From positions 41,007,221 to 41,071,220 of the forward strand of contig ML681992.1 of the NCBI GenBank assembly GCA_007922195.1: 64,000 nucleotides of DNA, in the 5' to 3' direction. The notes beneath the pieces are model-generated. The model searched no databases and was not told the DNA's origin. It saw nothing but the letters and a program-made list of their open reading frames with translations. How positions within the stretch are numbered: the stretch's first letter is position 1; each line of letters starts with the position of its first letter. Both the position numbers and the translations under genes were made by a program. Source of the DNA: Podocnemis expansa (Eukaryota; Chordata; Testudines; Podocnemididae). Positions 33,315 to 46,347 of the stretch are shown one piece after another.

Positions 33315-36300
33315 CTAGCAATAAGGTTGAAGAATAGAAAGGACCACATTGTCATAGCAATCCAGCAGCAATAATACAGGAAACATCTTTCCATAAGGAT
33401 CTGATGTAGTTCAATAGTCTAGAAATATAGAGGTAAGCTGCATATCATGATTTCTGCTGATATGTTGTAGGAGGGAGAAGCAATTAATATGCCATAGTGA
33501 TAGCTGAGGAATTAGAAACAGAAATTTTAATAAAAAGCCAATATTCTTTATATGTTTAAACCTAAAATAAATTAAAAATAAAATAGCAACATTTGAGAAG
33601 CATCTAGGGTTAAAATAAACAGTCATCTGTTCTTTACTTCCCTTCCAACAGTCTTGCCACCTACTTGCAGTTTTCCTTCTTCTGCTTCATCAGAACTTAT
33701 GTCCTGATCCAGCAATCAGATTTACATGGGCAAACTCTTATGCCCACACAGAGTCCCATTTAAGTCAATACACAGCTTCTCTTGCCAGAGGTGGCCTTAA
33801 ACTAAAAATTCTTCAAGGTACTGATGATATCTTAAAAGCCTGGAGTATTTCAAGTGTTGTGAAAGTAATAAATAATAATTAATATATTAAATTAATAAAT
33901 ACAAAACAAATTTTGGGTTTTGTGGAGGCAAATGCCACAGTTTATTGCTGTAGCACATGAGCCATGTTCAAAGTAAAACTAAGGTCAATATGCATCTTGA
34001 AAACCAATGAATTTTGATTCTCATCAAACCGACAATTCAATAGATATAGATATAGATATAGACAGATAGACTCACATATTCAATCATTCAAGCAACTAGT
34101 TTGAACACCATTTAACTGCATTCTCTGCATCATCTAGCAGCTTGCTTGGATGCTTTCTCCTTTCTCCTCCCTGGTTTAAGTTAGTATTTCAAAGGACATT
34201 GTTTGGTAGAGGTAATGTGACCAGACGTCCTGATTTTAAAGAGATAGTTTCAATATATGGGACTTTTTCTTATATAGGTACCAATTATTCCTAAGACATG
34301 TCCAGATTCTTCATCCTTGCTACTTGGTCAGTCTAGGCACTAGTATGGGGAACCCCCACCTCCATCCCCAAAACCTAAAGCAACAAATACCTTTTCACCT
34401 TTTAAGAGATGAAAAACATTATTTTACTCTACTCGGCGGCAGAAAATGAGAACATTTCTTTTAATTTGCATAGGTCGTTTGATTAATTTAAGATTGTTAA
34501 CAGAGATGGGTCAGAAACAAAACCATATGACCACCTTACTTATCTTCCCCAGTTGCTACAGACCTCAGTGTTACTGGCCTCTGAGAACATATTAACTAGC
34601 ATACTAGACCAGTATCCTTTCTGCAGCAGTGGTGAGAAGCAGATTCTCAGAAGAAACGATCAGAACTGACAATAAGGTTTTGCTTAGTATACGAGAACTG
34701 GGCAGTGTTCGTGGCCTTTTGGCCTTAAGTGCATTACGTAGGAAAGTTCAGAATAACCTGAACCGTCATAAAACGCATCCTGTCTTCTACAGTTAAAGCT
34801 TGGCTTAAGCCACAAAATGCAATGTTTAAGATTCATTCAGAAAATTTTCTCTTAATTAATTATTAAGAATCTGGATATTCTTGATGTTTATATAAATATC
34901 CAATCCATTTTTTTGTATCTGAGATTCTTGGTTTCAAAAGCTTCCTGAGACAATGAGTTCCACAGTTTAATTACATGCTGTTTACAAAGGCATTTTCTTT
35001 TACAGGTTTGGAATTTCATATCTTTTAATTTCATTGAATGTAAATGAGACAAGTTCTACCCAGCTATGTGTCAAAATTTTCTATTAATATGTATATAAGC
35101 ATATAATTGGCTTCTGTTGGCCCTTCTGATGAGAATACTTAACCCATGCTTGAACTGATGTTAGCAACTCTGATCAAAGCTAATGGGAAACTAGGTATTA
35201 TGTGAACCTAAATGAATTTGGGGAATAAAATTAATGAAATCTGGGTTGTTTTAATGTGCTGTGGAAATAGAAATAAACTGCATAGTCTTCTCTTTTTGCT
35301 GAAATATTTCACTATAATACAAACTATTTGTGCTAATGAAATGCATGGAAACTATCACTTAATTAAAATGATAGTAAGTTTTTAGCATCATTTATTTAAT
35401 TATCTGAGCATTTTTACATTGTAACTATACAATTTTGCCTAGAGTTCTAATGTGTGAAAAACACTGGATAGCTATTGTTCACTATCTTAAAAAACCTAAT
35501 TAACTACATACTTTAGAAAATTCAAAGTCAACATAATATGTGCATGAAGAAGTGACAAGTTACATTCAAAATGATGAGAACAGGGGCAGAAGAGGAACAT
35601 TAGCCCTGAGCTTAAAATTTTGTAGCTGCGAGTCTCATCCTCCAGACATAGTGTTTTGCAAACACAAACAAGCTAACATCACTTGATGTTACCATCCCTT
35701 TGCTATTCCCTTCAACAAAATAATATTTGTATGATTTATGACAAAATAATTACAATCTGGACTTCACAACTGTTCCATCTCACTGCTTCTTTGTGAAGCT
35801 GGAATTATATCCAGTAAGCATATAGGTAGACAAAGGCATATCATCGTAAAATAGCTACTCTCTTTTCACATAGTAAATTGCTGGTATAGCCAGGACTACA
35901 AATAAAGTTCTTTGACTTTCAGTCCCTTGCTTCAATCATGTGGCAACACTGCTTCAACAGGTGTCTGCAGCTTATAACTACTAAACTCTATTTTGTTGAT
36001 ATTTGATATAGAAAAATGACAAATTAACCATGCAGAGGATTCAGAGCAAGTACAAAAGGTATGTGCACTGGTAGATGGAAGAGGTAGGAACAAAGACAAG
36101 GGGGTGTACCCTCTCCACTGAATGACACTGAGCTCATGACCACAGGGCTGGCCTTCTGTGCAGCTGTACAGGTTGAGGGGTAGGGGATTGGGATGTGGGA
36201 CGAATGAGATTAGTTCTTCAGCCTGTGAGAATAGATTCCTAGGACCACTCATTCCACAGCCTCGGCGTCTTTCCCCTTCCATACACTTGGGCCAAGCCCA

Positions 36301-37181
36301 GCCCAGCCCAAGCGGATCATGGAGACTATGAATTCACCACGCTGCTCCCAGAAGCCAACCCCAGAAGTCCTGGGGGTTGGGGTGTAGGTGAAAGCTGACT
36401 GCAAGCAATTTTCAGTCGGCTTTCCCTTACTGTGTAATTGCATCTTAGAAAGTCACTGCCGTTTATGCAAGGAATTTTACATTCCTTGAGTCAACAGCGG
36501 TCCAGTGCCACCACAAAGCCTTCAGTGTAGACTGAGACTTCAATGCTCAAAAACTCATTCTCTCTCTAACCAAAACCAGGGCTGAACTGAAGTAATTGTG
36601 GAGCTCATGGCTCATCATAATACGAAGACTCACTGGGGCTCCACTTTTATTTGAGCAGCAGCAATAAGGGGTACTTTTATCTTTCAAGGGAGACTAGGTG
36701 CCAGGAAGAGGGTTCCCAACTACTTAACTGCAGCAACTAGGCATGTATATACTTACATGGGCAAATTTCACTGCACTTTTCTCCTGCCACACATGGAGTC
36801 CTCTACTGGGCAGAAATTGGCAAAGCCCTCACCCTGGTGCAGTGGGTCATGGAGTTAACATCCATTGAGATAAATGGGGTGAGTCTTCCATCCCAGGAAT
36901 TGTTTCAGTGTATTTGCAGACTCAAGCAAACATTTTCAAGGTCTCATCACAATGTTGCTGGCTAGAAACTTTTTATTTTTAATGGACACTGAGTGCATAA
37001 TGTAATCATGTGAATGCTGGAGTTGGAGCTCTGGGCACAACATATGTGCCTTAATCTGCCAAGATCTTAAGGTCTTTTGTGATACCATTTTCCCTGAAGA
37101 CTTCATATGTTTATACAGAGAGTGAGATTCTAACCACTATGTTATAACAACGACACATTTCTCTTTACATGGAATCTATAG
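33315..37181. other. CNTN3 intron, no gene recognised
   Basis: AT-rich. A short GATATA microsatellite lies at 34038-34070. No coding similarity was found on either strand. Confidence 0.5.
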
Positions 37182-37259
37182 AAATTTAGTTACGAGTCAC
37201 AATGCTCAATAGATTTTGATGTTCGTTTATGGTTGCAAAAGCTTTAAATGCACGAGGAT

Positions 37260-37407
37260 TAGTAAAGGGCCACATGGGATTAGTGCGCTAGCCTGAGGGC
37301 CACAGCACTGAAACCTTTCCATACACTGGTATTGCAAACATTGGTAGCAATCGTGTCACTGCGGGCCGCAGGAAATAGCTTTAGGGGCCGCGTGTTTGAG
37401 ACCCCTG
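37260..37407. mobile_element. hAT-like fragment, right end only
   Basis: The right end GTTTGAGACCCCTG at 37394-37407 and internal GGGCCACATGGG, GGGCCGCAGG and GGGGCCGCGTG words match a common hAT-derived repeat type. The matching left end is not visible. Confidence 0.45.
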
Positions 37408-38190
37408 ATCTATAGAATGCTCTAGACATTTGAAATAGCATGCTGGAGGTATGGTCTATAAGCTATATTATTTTTTAATAAAATTATTTGGTTTATTCAT
37501 TTTCTACAACTTACTGGGAAGGAATCCTTTGTAGTACAAGTTGGGCTGTCTTAGCCCCCTTTCCCTAAAATGTAGATATGGATTTGGAAACAGATGGGTC
37601 TAAAGGAGATGGGAGTAAAGGCATCCAGACAAGCCTTGTGGTTTAGTCCATATACATGGTACTTTCTTAATATGCAAGATCAAGCCCCCTGGGGAGAAGT
37701 GGACTGAAATTCAAGTTATTTGGGCCTGTAGTTTGGGTTTATAAATTCCTTAAGGGACTTCACTATAATTTGAACCTGAACTTGCTAAACTCAAATTTGT
37801 GTTAAATTTAATAGCTGGGGCTAATGGCCTTTAAACCAAAACATTTATCTGTAAGTTTTACTGGCAACATACAAACATCAATATGATCAAGTTAACTAAC
37901 AGCTCTTACATTATATATTTGCCAGGTCAGCAGGGTTCAGAGAAAACACATGCAACATTACTTTGCTACAAATATATGATGAGAATGGATTTCTTGCTTA
38001 GATTTGTATTTTTACCAATTTGCAAAATGAAGAGCTTTAGCCTCTTGTTATTTTTCAACCACAAAATGTGAATTTCTAAAACCACATTTTGTAGTCACAA
38101 ACTCTTTCATGCTTTTACTCCATAGGATATCTCTGTACTCTTTTAAAGCTCATTCAGCTTCCATGTATCCTTTTAATCAGTTTACTTATG

Positions 38191-39128
38191 GGGTATGTCT
38201 ACACTGAAAAGTGTTTTCAGGATAAAGAGGCTTATCCGGAAAAAAACTTTTCTGTGCCCAGGCAGGCATTTTGCTTTTTCGAAAAAAAAGCACTTCTGTA
38301 TTTTGAAAAAACAAAGAGCTTTTTTGAAATCACTAAACCTGATTTAATTTTGAAAGAGCAAATCTTTTGAAACAGTTATTTCAAAAGAAGCCATCCCATG
38401 CTGTGGAATTAGCTTTTTCCAAAACAATTATCAGGGATTCCCCTGGGAAGGGCTGCATTTTGCCAGGAGTCCCTTCCCCGGCAGGGCAGGATTCCCAACC
38501 CAGGGAGAGATGCCCCCAGTGGCTCTGTTTCTCAAGGGACACAGAGTCCCCTGGTGGGGTTGCAGTCCCTGCCAAGACAGCGAGGAACCCCGGTGGGCAG
38601 CCAGGGAACAGGGATGTTGCTTCCCCCCCAGGGCATGCTGATCTGCCCCCCCCCACCAGGCTGGGAGCTGCTTGCAGGGTGCCACAAGCAGCTCCAAGCC
38701 CAATCAGGCTCCTAGCCCCCGCTAGACCCCCCCCAGCCTGAATGGGGGGGCTGGGGAGCAGATCAGCATGCCTGAGGGGAAGCAACACCCCTGTTCCCTG
38801 GCTGCCCAGCAGAGAGTGCTGCCCTGGTGGGGAGCGCAGCCCCCTGTCTTTCCTGGCTTTCCCAGCAGGGAATGCAGCTCCACCGGTTTCCCTGGCTGCC
38901 CTGATGGTGGCATCTTTCCCCAAGTGTGGAAACCTGTTGGGGGGGGGATCATTTTCGAATTAGAGAGTCCAAGGCAGACTCTCTATGTTGAAATACTAAT
39001 TTCCACTTTATTTCAAAAAAGGACTCTTGTGAAGACTCACTTTTTTGAAATTATTATTTTGAATTAATATCAGCATAGTTATTTCAAAATAGCTATTTTG
39101 AAATAACTTTGCCAATGTAGACATAGCC
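38191..39128. mobile_element. Large MITE-like DNA transposon with nested palindrome
   Basis: Ends GGGTATGTCTACACT and AATGTAGACATAGCC, with exact 3-bp duplication ATG at 38188-38190 and 39129-39131. Length 938 bp. The AT-rich flanks carry TTATTTCAAAATA words. The GC-rich core (38440-38950) contains a second inverted repeat: 38597-38653 pairs with 38755-38812. Open frames in the core (both strands, up to 180 codons) are Gly/Pro-rich, overlap one another and match no transposase. Confidence 0.88.
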
Positions 39129-39131
39129 ATG

Positions 39132-39739
39132 GACAGGCATACAAGCTGCATTGACCAGCTTTCTGTTTATGGCCATACAGAACACATTATTCATTGCACT
39201 GAAAGCTGAGTTTTTATTTCAATAAATGCACTTTTCTTGTTCTCACAGAGCATGGTTCCTATTATGACTATATTACTAATAATCATTCAGTCAAAAGTAT
39301 TTTTAATGGATGTATATGTGCTAGCAAGTTTCTCATAGTGTACAAATTATATCCCAGTAATGCCAGGATACTGTGGCCAATAATTTTTTCTTTTCTGGAA
39401 AGGTATGTGGTCCATTCAGATCTGTTACAAGAACAATAACAACAAAAATGCATGTTCTACATCATTCAAAGATCTTAAAAAAATTGGTGAATGATTAAAA
39501 GCCATTCCTCAAAAATTCTCAGTATTGAAGGCTATCTAAATGCTTGACTTGAAATCATCAATGTACCTCTGGAGATAACAAGACCAAATGAATGCAGTGA
39601 ATTGTCGGAAATTATAGGAACATTCACATAAGAACAGAGTGCTGGAAGGACCCAGTCATGATCAGGATACTTTTCTTTGAAGTTGCTCCTCAGAAAAAAC
39701 AGTTTAGAATTTCAAGAAGCACTGAAGATGTTACTGAGC
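39132..39739. other. CNTN3 intron, no gene recognised
   Basis: Nothing recognised. Confidence 0.5.
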
Positions 39740-40620
39740 TTCTGCGGGAACTATGGTTCTTTGAGATGCAAGTCCCTATGGGTCCTCCACGGTAGATGTA
39801 TTTATGTCACTGAACCTCATAGAGATTTTAGGCAGGCAGCAGACCACACATGTATTCTCCCTGTCTTGTGTCTTGTCTTGAGGCCCTTTCACTGCACAGG
39901 TGAACAATCCTCAATTCCTTCTCTAGTGCAGAGCCCCTTATTAAGTGCTCCAAAGCAAAGGGGAGGAGAACAGGTTGTAAAGCACCCATGGGGGGACACA
40001 TCTCGAAGAACCAGTTGCTGCCTGAGGTGAGTAACCTCCTCTTCCTTTTCTTCAAGTAGGGTCCCTTTGGGTCCCTGACGGAGGGATGAAGCTTCAGAGT
40101 TGACTTTAGTTCTGATAATAATACAGTGAATCTAAACACAGCACCTAATACTGAGTCACAGGTGATAACATAATTTTCCACAAAAGTATAAGCAGATGTC
40201 CAACTTGCTGCTCTGAATATTTCTGTGATGGGAATGTTTTTGATAAAGACTGTAGAAGTGGAAATAGATCCCGTTGAATGAGTTTGACCTCTAAATGGAG
40301 GTTGAAAATTGTAGTTATGATAGCAATGGTAATGTAGTTTAACATCCACCTACAGAGAATCTTTGTTTCAAGACTGAGGTTCCTTTAGACATCCCTGCAA
40401 TCAAAAGGAATAGTTTAGAAGATTTTGTGAAAATTTTGATTCTGTCCAAACAGAATGCCCAAACTCTCCTGACACTGAATGCATGCTATATTGTTTCTCT
40501 TTTGTTATGGTGTGGCTATTGGGAGAAGGTGGGAAGATGAATGAATTGGTTTATGTGAAAGGCAGAGGGTACTTTCAGGAGGAACTTTAGATGTGATCTC
40601 AATGTGACCTTATCCCTTAA
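39740..40620 (-). mobile_element. DIRS-like tyrosine-recombinase retrotransposon, 3' fragment
   Basis: Read on the minus strand: KDKVTLRSHLKFLLKVPSAF (from about 40620), RRVWAFCLDRIKIFTKSSKL (about 40470-40410), a stop after FSVGGC, then EIFRAASWTSAYTFVENY (about 40225-40170) and VRDPKGPYLKKRKRRLL (about 40090-40040). The order and residues match the C-terminal half of a DIRS-type tyrosine recombinase, the integrase of this retrotransposon class. The catalytic H-x-F of relatives is Y-x-F here, and the frame is broken. A short inverted repeat GGTTCTTTGAGATG (39757) / CATCTCGAAGAACC (40000) lies in the 3' region. The assignment is by recalled family patterns. Confidence 0.7.
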
Positions 40621-40972
40621 AAAATTGTGAAGGATGGGTGTGTAATTAGACTCCCTATTTTCCCAGTTCTCTGAGGTGAGGTGATGGCTATTAGAAACAT
40701 CATTTTCACAGACAGAGTCATAAGTGGGTTCAAAAGGAGGGTTTATAAGGCACTTGAGGACCAGGTTATGGTCTCATATTGGTGTAGGATGTGTGATCTG
40801 TGGCAGGAGGTTGCTCAGACCCTTGAGGAATCAATTTGAAGATGAATGATAATGGAGTAGTCATCTATTTTGTAACAAAAGGTGGTTATAGATGCAAAAT
40901 GTACTTTTGCTGAACCTAGAGATAATCCTCACTGTGAACCTTTTGTGACACATCTACCTTTTTCAATATTTT

Positions 40973-41090
40973 AGGGATAAGGTCACACTGAGACCAAAAG
41001 TTCTTCCTGAAAGAATCCTTTGCCTTCCTTCCATATAAACCAATCTCTATCTCTCAACCTTCTTGCAAAAGCCACACCATGGTAAGAGAG
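40973..41090 (+). mobile_element. DIRS-like fragment, opposite-strand duplicate
   Basis: AGGGATAAGGTCACACTGAG, AAGTTCTTCCTGAAAG and AGCCACACCATGGTAAGAGA on the plus strand match the minus strand of 40620-40497. The plus translation reads DKVTLRPKVLPERILCLPS. This is an inverted copy of part of the neighbouring fragment, 353 bp away. Confidence 0.75.
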
Positions 41091-41822
41091 ATACACTAAA
41101 ATAATTGTTTTGTGTGACACATAAATCAGTAAAATGAGAAAGCAGGAAAAGAATAAGAATAGTTATGTTTTCAGTTTTTGACATGATCAAAGAAAATTGC
41201 AGGGCGCTATAAATTAGTATTTTATATAATGTTACGTATGAACAAAGATGTCTTAATAATATGCCACTGTATCTTTACAAAACTACTAGTGTCCTTTTTC
41301 TTTCTTCTGTCATTGTTCAGTTTGTAATCTAAGACTGCTACAGAGTTATGCTTCTAATGTACTATTTAAGCTCAATAGAGACTGAAAGATTATATCTGTC
41401 ATGCTTTGACAGCAAACTTGTTTGAACGCATAGAAGATACCACTGACATGTTTGGAGAAAGAGACAGCAGGTTATATTGTAGCTGGAGCATTTAAATAGA
41501 GCAATCTGAAAGAAGGTTTGATCATTTGCAGAAGACGTACAAGATGGATGGATGGATTTTTGCAATGTAGTCTGTAATGAAGGCTAAGGAACATAATTCA
41601 GCACTGTGATTGATTTCATTTATTAGCTGAGGTTTAACATACCATGATCCAAGATTGCAAGACAAATATGTGAGCTTCAATTTACAGATAGGCTTCAGGG
41701 AACAGAACATCTTTGGCAATACTGATTATTTGTTTCAAGTTACGCTAACTAATAACTCTTGTAATGCAATCACAATTTATTTTCCCCTCCCATTCTATAA
41801 GGTTTTTTCCAACATAAATTTT
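41091..41822. other. CNTN3 intron, no gene recognised
   Basis: A short GATG microsatellite lies near 41543. Nothing else recognised. Confidence 0.5.
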
Positions 41823-41925
41823 CTCCACTCCGGCATCTGACTAAGTGGGACTTTGGCCACAAAAGCTCAGGCAAATAATAAATGTATTAGTCCTTAAAAG
41901 TGCCACAGGACTCTCTGCTCTTCAA
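41823..41925 (+). mobile_element. Penelope-tail short copy
   Basis: CATCTGACTAAGTGGGACTT, CCACAAAAGCTCAGGCAAAT, TAGTCCTTAAAAGTGCCACA and GGACTCTCTGCTC follow the order of the Penelope 3' tail. It is a single (not dimeric) fragment. Confidence 0.8.
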
Positions 41926-43199
41926 TTCCTTTTGCTGACAAGAAAGAAATCAAGATCTGAACTAAGAACTTCTAGCAGGAAACAAATAATTCAAAGAGAC
42001 TGGTATATTGCTGTAATACTCTGTGATTAATAAAAGCTTTCATTAACTAAATCAATGTTAAAATGCACGTAATACAGTTGTGTAGATTCAGGTCTGCAGA
42101 TTGTGCTATTGCACACACTCACACAAAGTTGCTATTTTGTGAGTTTACTTTGCTTTACCTCCTGTGGTGAGACTGGAGCCTTAGTACTGTGCAGCTACAT
42201 ACCAGGTATGAAAATTAATCTAAAATTTACATGGGACTCAACTGTATTTTTATTTTCAATATTACAGTATGCTGGGTATAAATATTTATAGGAAAATCCT
42301 TTCCCACTTATTTCTAAATGTTGAAAATGAAGTCTCAAGCCCTGAAACATTTCATTGTGAAAACTACTCTATACACTTTATTGCACTGATTCAAAAACTC
42401 TCTCAGCTGCTCTGAAACTGCTACTGTAACCACAGTCCCAATCAGCCCAAAGAATGGGAAAGGAGCAGAGTAATTCAGTGTTGGGGTTGCCAATAGAGGC
42501 CTCGAAGTGTGTTCTCTCTTAGGGAGGAGATGTTTCACTCTTGTGTGCCCCCAACAAATCCTGCCCCTGCTATTTATAGTGGAATTGTATTGTTTCTGTA
42601 CAGAACAGGGAAAAGAAGACTGTACAATAATTATTATTTGTAAAAGAAATGGCCCAATTAAGTTCTTATTCTATCAAAGTCAAAGACACACTTCAATTAG
42701 TGAGGAACTGGTCTGTGGTATTTTAAAGTGTTTTTGGTAAAACTGAGCTAAGTTTGATATAGTGACTGTTCTGGTGTTCCAGAAACATCATCAAAAACAG
42801 AACACAAAGTTCTTATCTTTGCCAGATGTGGTAAAGAAACAAAAGTATTTTCTTTACAGTGTCAGTTCTTTTCAAGATATAGTTAACTGGTGCTTTAATG
42901 CTCATTAGACTGAAGGTTGACCGAGGAACCACCTCATGAAAATAGTCACTGTTATAAGGGATGAATATAGATGGTTTTGGAATTTCTGTCACATAACACA
43001 GACACAAAAACCCAACAAAAACCTTTTTGGAAGACAAATTAACTTACCAACTAGGCATTGTCTTGAGGGAACCATTGTTGGCTGTGACATCAGCAGAGAC
43101 GTTTGCAGGATGTAAACCTCCTGGTTGGTATGTGGGGTATGTGGTAACCACACTTGTGATCACATCATTAGTGTCAGTGTGTGACGTGTATTTATCCTT
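41926..43199. other. CNTN3 intron, no gene recognised
   Basis: Nothing recognised on either strand. Confidence 0.5.
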
Positions 43200-43440
43200 T
43201 ATTAGAGCCCTCTGTTTTTGTAATATTTTCTTTGTGAAAAATAAGTACAGAGACAAGACGAGTACAACCAATGGTGCCAATTATAGCTGGAAAACCAGCC
43301 AAGTTGAAAAATTCTTCTTTTGCAATCCCTTGCTGGTTGAAAAATCACAGGAAGCTGAAGACATGTACACATAAAATAAAGATCAGTAACAAATATGGCA
43401 TTAGGCAAGGGAAAAAGTTTTCCTGGGTCAGTATCAAGAA
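43200..43440 (-). pseudogene. PIF/Harbinger-like DDE transposase fragment (possible)
   Basis: Minus-strand reading gives QQGIAKEEFFNLAGFPAIIG and then TIGCTRL (about 43350-43240). Harbinger transposases and the host HARBI1 protein have the pattern F-x-x-AGFP-x-x-IGxIDCTH at the first catalytic Asp. Here the Asp is Gly and the His is Arg. The frame then fails, and a second minus frame (43280-43044, LVVLVLSLYLFFTKKIL...) shows no clear continuation. I am fairly sure of the motif and not of the extent. Confidence 0.5.
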
Positions 43441-45072
43441 TGGGGCATGATGCTCATTGACTGATAAAAACCAGAACTAATTTCTGCTGTTTGATTGGAT
43501 GACCGAAGCTTTACCAACAGAGACAAGCACTTCCAAAGCATGTATTTCACTGTGAATGCCTCGGTTTACATGACAAACAGCTATTCTGAATTCACTGCTG
43601 TGGAGAAACATCTAATTTGCAATTTTTTTTCCCAGGATATTGTGAAGAGAAACTGAATGCATGTTCATCACTACTATGCACTATTCACTGAATTCTAGTA
43701 GGATTACAGTGTATTTTTATTACTTATCAAACATATGTAATTCCTCTGATTTCTGCACCAGCACATTAATGCTGTCTTTGGGCAAAATTTTGTCCTCACA
43801 CGAGTGCACAGAGCCTTGAAATAAGACACTGAGAGCCATGTGTATCTATCCAAAAACAGAATTTGGCCATATGACAGCAAGTTTACCACTAGCTTAAAGA
43901 TATCTTGGAATTCACAATCAAGTTTTGCTAGTACAGTAGTAGCAACAATTTGACTATTTTGTAGCCTTAAGAATTACACCTAGGCACAAGGAAGGAAGGA
44001 ATTTTACGTGTGCGAAGCAAAAGATTATAAAGTCTTTCTTTGCCAAAGCTGCTCAATAGAAAGGGTTCTCTTGTGATGTAGAGGGGCTGAGAACACTCCA
44101 GGGTAGTTTTAGGGAGCATATTTGATGCTGCCACAAATTAAGGAGTAGCAGCATTTCCTAGAATGAAACAGTGTGTCAGGATCTGTGCATAATATTTTAT
44201 GTTACTTTGCTAAAACACCCCTGGTGTTTCAGTGGCTGACCCTCATTTGACCACAGACACTCCAATTATGTCGAGTAGTTCAGTAGTTTTCTGAGGACAA
44301 ATATTCACTAAGATTAAAAAAGCAAACTGGTTTTCACTTCTAATCTGTAATAGGATTTAAATACCTTCTATTTTGGAATTTAAAGTGGCTGCTTTCATTG
44401 ATAGGGCAGATACTCCTGTGGTCAATATGCTGTTTATAAGTAATGACTCTTTGTTAAAAAATAGAAAAGAGAATAAATACTAACAAGGGAAAGAACAGAA
44501 AGTTATTTGTAAGAAAGAGAAGATATTAGGGACTTACTCAAAAGTTGCCTATATGAAATATAATCACATTTCTAAAGCACCCAGTCATAGTCTTATGTTG
44601 AAACAATGTGGAGGGATAGGATACTTGGTTCTTAGAGATCTTTTGGTGTAAAACTTTTAACAACAGTTCTGAAGAGTATTTGAGGGAAGATCAAGATATG
44701 GTTTTGTCAGGTAAGAGATGTCACTAACAGAGACATTATTAAAAAAAGAGCTCCTGTTGAAAGTATATTTCCTGCTAAATTAAATCCAGTGAACACCCAA
44801 AAGAGTAGTTCACTTTAGTTGCAAAGGCCCATACCCTTCAAAAGCCTGCACACATTGTAGTACATTTCAGAAGAGTAGTTTCTCCATTTGCATCTGACAA
44901 ATTGTTCTGCATTAAGCTGAGTAACTGCACCTTTATGTACCCAAGTGCAGATACAAACCATCTAATTATAGTCAAAAATATTTCAATTTCCCCTGCATTT
45001 TTCCTTCTGCAAGCACAAGAAAGATAGCACAAGATGTTTAACTGATTTTTTTCTGGTAAACTTCCTCTTTTG
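43441..45072. other. CNTN3 intron, no gene recognised
   Basis: No named repeat or exon recognised. Confidence 0.5.
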
Positions 45073-46156
45073 CAGTGGTTCCCAACCTTTTCTCTGCTGT
45101 GGTGCACCTTGATACCTTCAAATGTTTTGAGGCACACCACTCTTAAAAACTCATGAATATTCAGATTAATAAATTACTTATGAATATTCACAAACCATGG
45201 CACAGGATTTGGAAATGCTGCTACGTACGGTAGTAGGTGTAGCAGAGCAGATGCGGCAAAACATGGGAGATCAGGAGTCATGTGAAGTGGCAGGAGTGAG
45301 TGTGGGGAGCACAGCAGGGCAGGGGTGGCCAAAGAGGACAAGGGCAGCCATGTGGGAACAGCACAAGGGTGGCAAGAGAGGAGAGAGGAAGGGAGAACAA
45401 GAGTGGCTTTGTAGAGGGGCAGGGGGGAACCTGGGGAGTGGGAAGGTAGGGCAGGGGAGCATGGCGCAGCACCCACTTTCCCCTTCTCCACAGTGGGTCC
45501 CTGCCACCCAGGGCAAATCCTCACTCCACTGCTGCTCCCTCCCACACCAGTGGGTCCTGTCCTCCCTTCCTCCAGTGCCCTGCTGCCTGTGATGGACCCT
45601 CCCATCACTGCAGCGGCAGAACTAGGCCTCCAGCCCCCAGCTACACCCCCTCCCACACACAGCCACCCCACCACCCCAGCTACACATCCATTCCTACTTA
45701 CCTCTGCTACACACACACACACCAGCCACACAACCCCCAGCAACTCCCCCCCAAAGCCCTTACCTGGGCTGTTTGCAGGCTGGCTGACAGGAGCTGCTCT
45801 GCCCTGCAGGGAGGGATTTACACACTCCTGGCCTCCCACCCCTCTTTGCTAGCTGGGCTTAAGGTGGAGCGGGGTTTAAGGTGGAACCACTGGAACACTG
45901 TGTTCCAGATGCTCCTGCTATTCTTAGGGAGACCCCTGGAACTCTGCCTTCCAGTGCCTTTCTCTGTTTTGCCTAAAAATAGGGAGACCCCTGAACTGTG
46001 TTCTGGTGCCTTCCCCCTTATTTTAACCCTGCCTTTTCCCAGCCCTGGATAGTCCACATTGGTGGGCTGAGCAGGGAGGGAACTTTAACTCCAGCTCTTG
46101 GGGATGCTCACGGCACACGTTGGGTGTTGCCGTAGCACACTGGTTGGGAACCACTG
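45073..46156. mobile_element. hAT-like non-autonomous transposon, 1.1 kb
   Basis: Ends CAGTGGTTCCCAACCTTTT and GGTTGGGAACCACTG, a canonical hAT-type terminus. The flanking octamers CTCTTTTG (45065-45072) and AGCTATTG (46157-46164) match at 5 of 8. The GC-rich interior gives long frames on both strands (45197-45592 plus, 45839-45174 minus). They are low-complexity Pro/Ser/Gly and resemble no transposase. Confidence 0.85.
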
Positions 46157-46347
46157 AGCTATTGTATAATGCTGTGCACAATGAAGACAGTATATAAATG
46201 ATGAAAAATAATGAAAGCCGTAGTTAGTCTGTGTTCAAATGAATATGCTAGACAGAGGTTGACACATACAATCACTCACTGGACAAAAAATTATATAAAG
46301 GAACTGTGTATTTTCTGTACATGACTGTCTTTGAAGACTTACACATT

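Noticed and set aside
37174..37414. ATCTATAG on both sides of a hAT-like fragment as an 8-bp target duplication
   Set aside because: The sequence next to the left octamer does not begin with hAT-type termini, so the match may be coincidence in AT-rich DNA.
38367..38963. 180-codon minus frame and overlapping plus frames
   Set aside because: Gly/Pro-rich low complexity in the GC-rich core of a MITE, with an inner palindrome producing mirror frames.
45174..45839. 221-codon minus frame and 131-codon plus frame
   Set aside because: Inside an hAT-like element. Composition is Pro/Ser/Gly low complexity and neither resembles a transposase.
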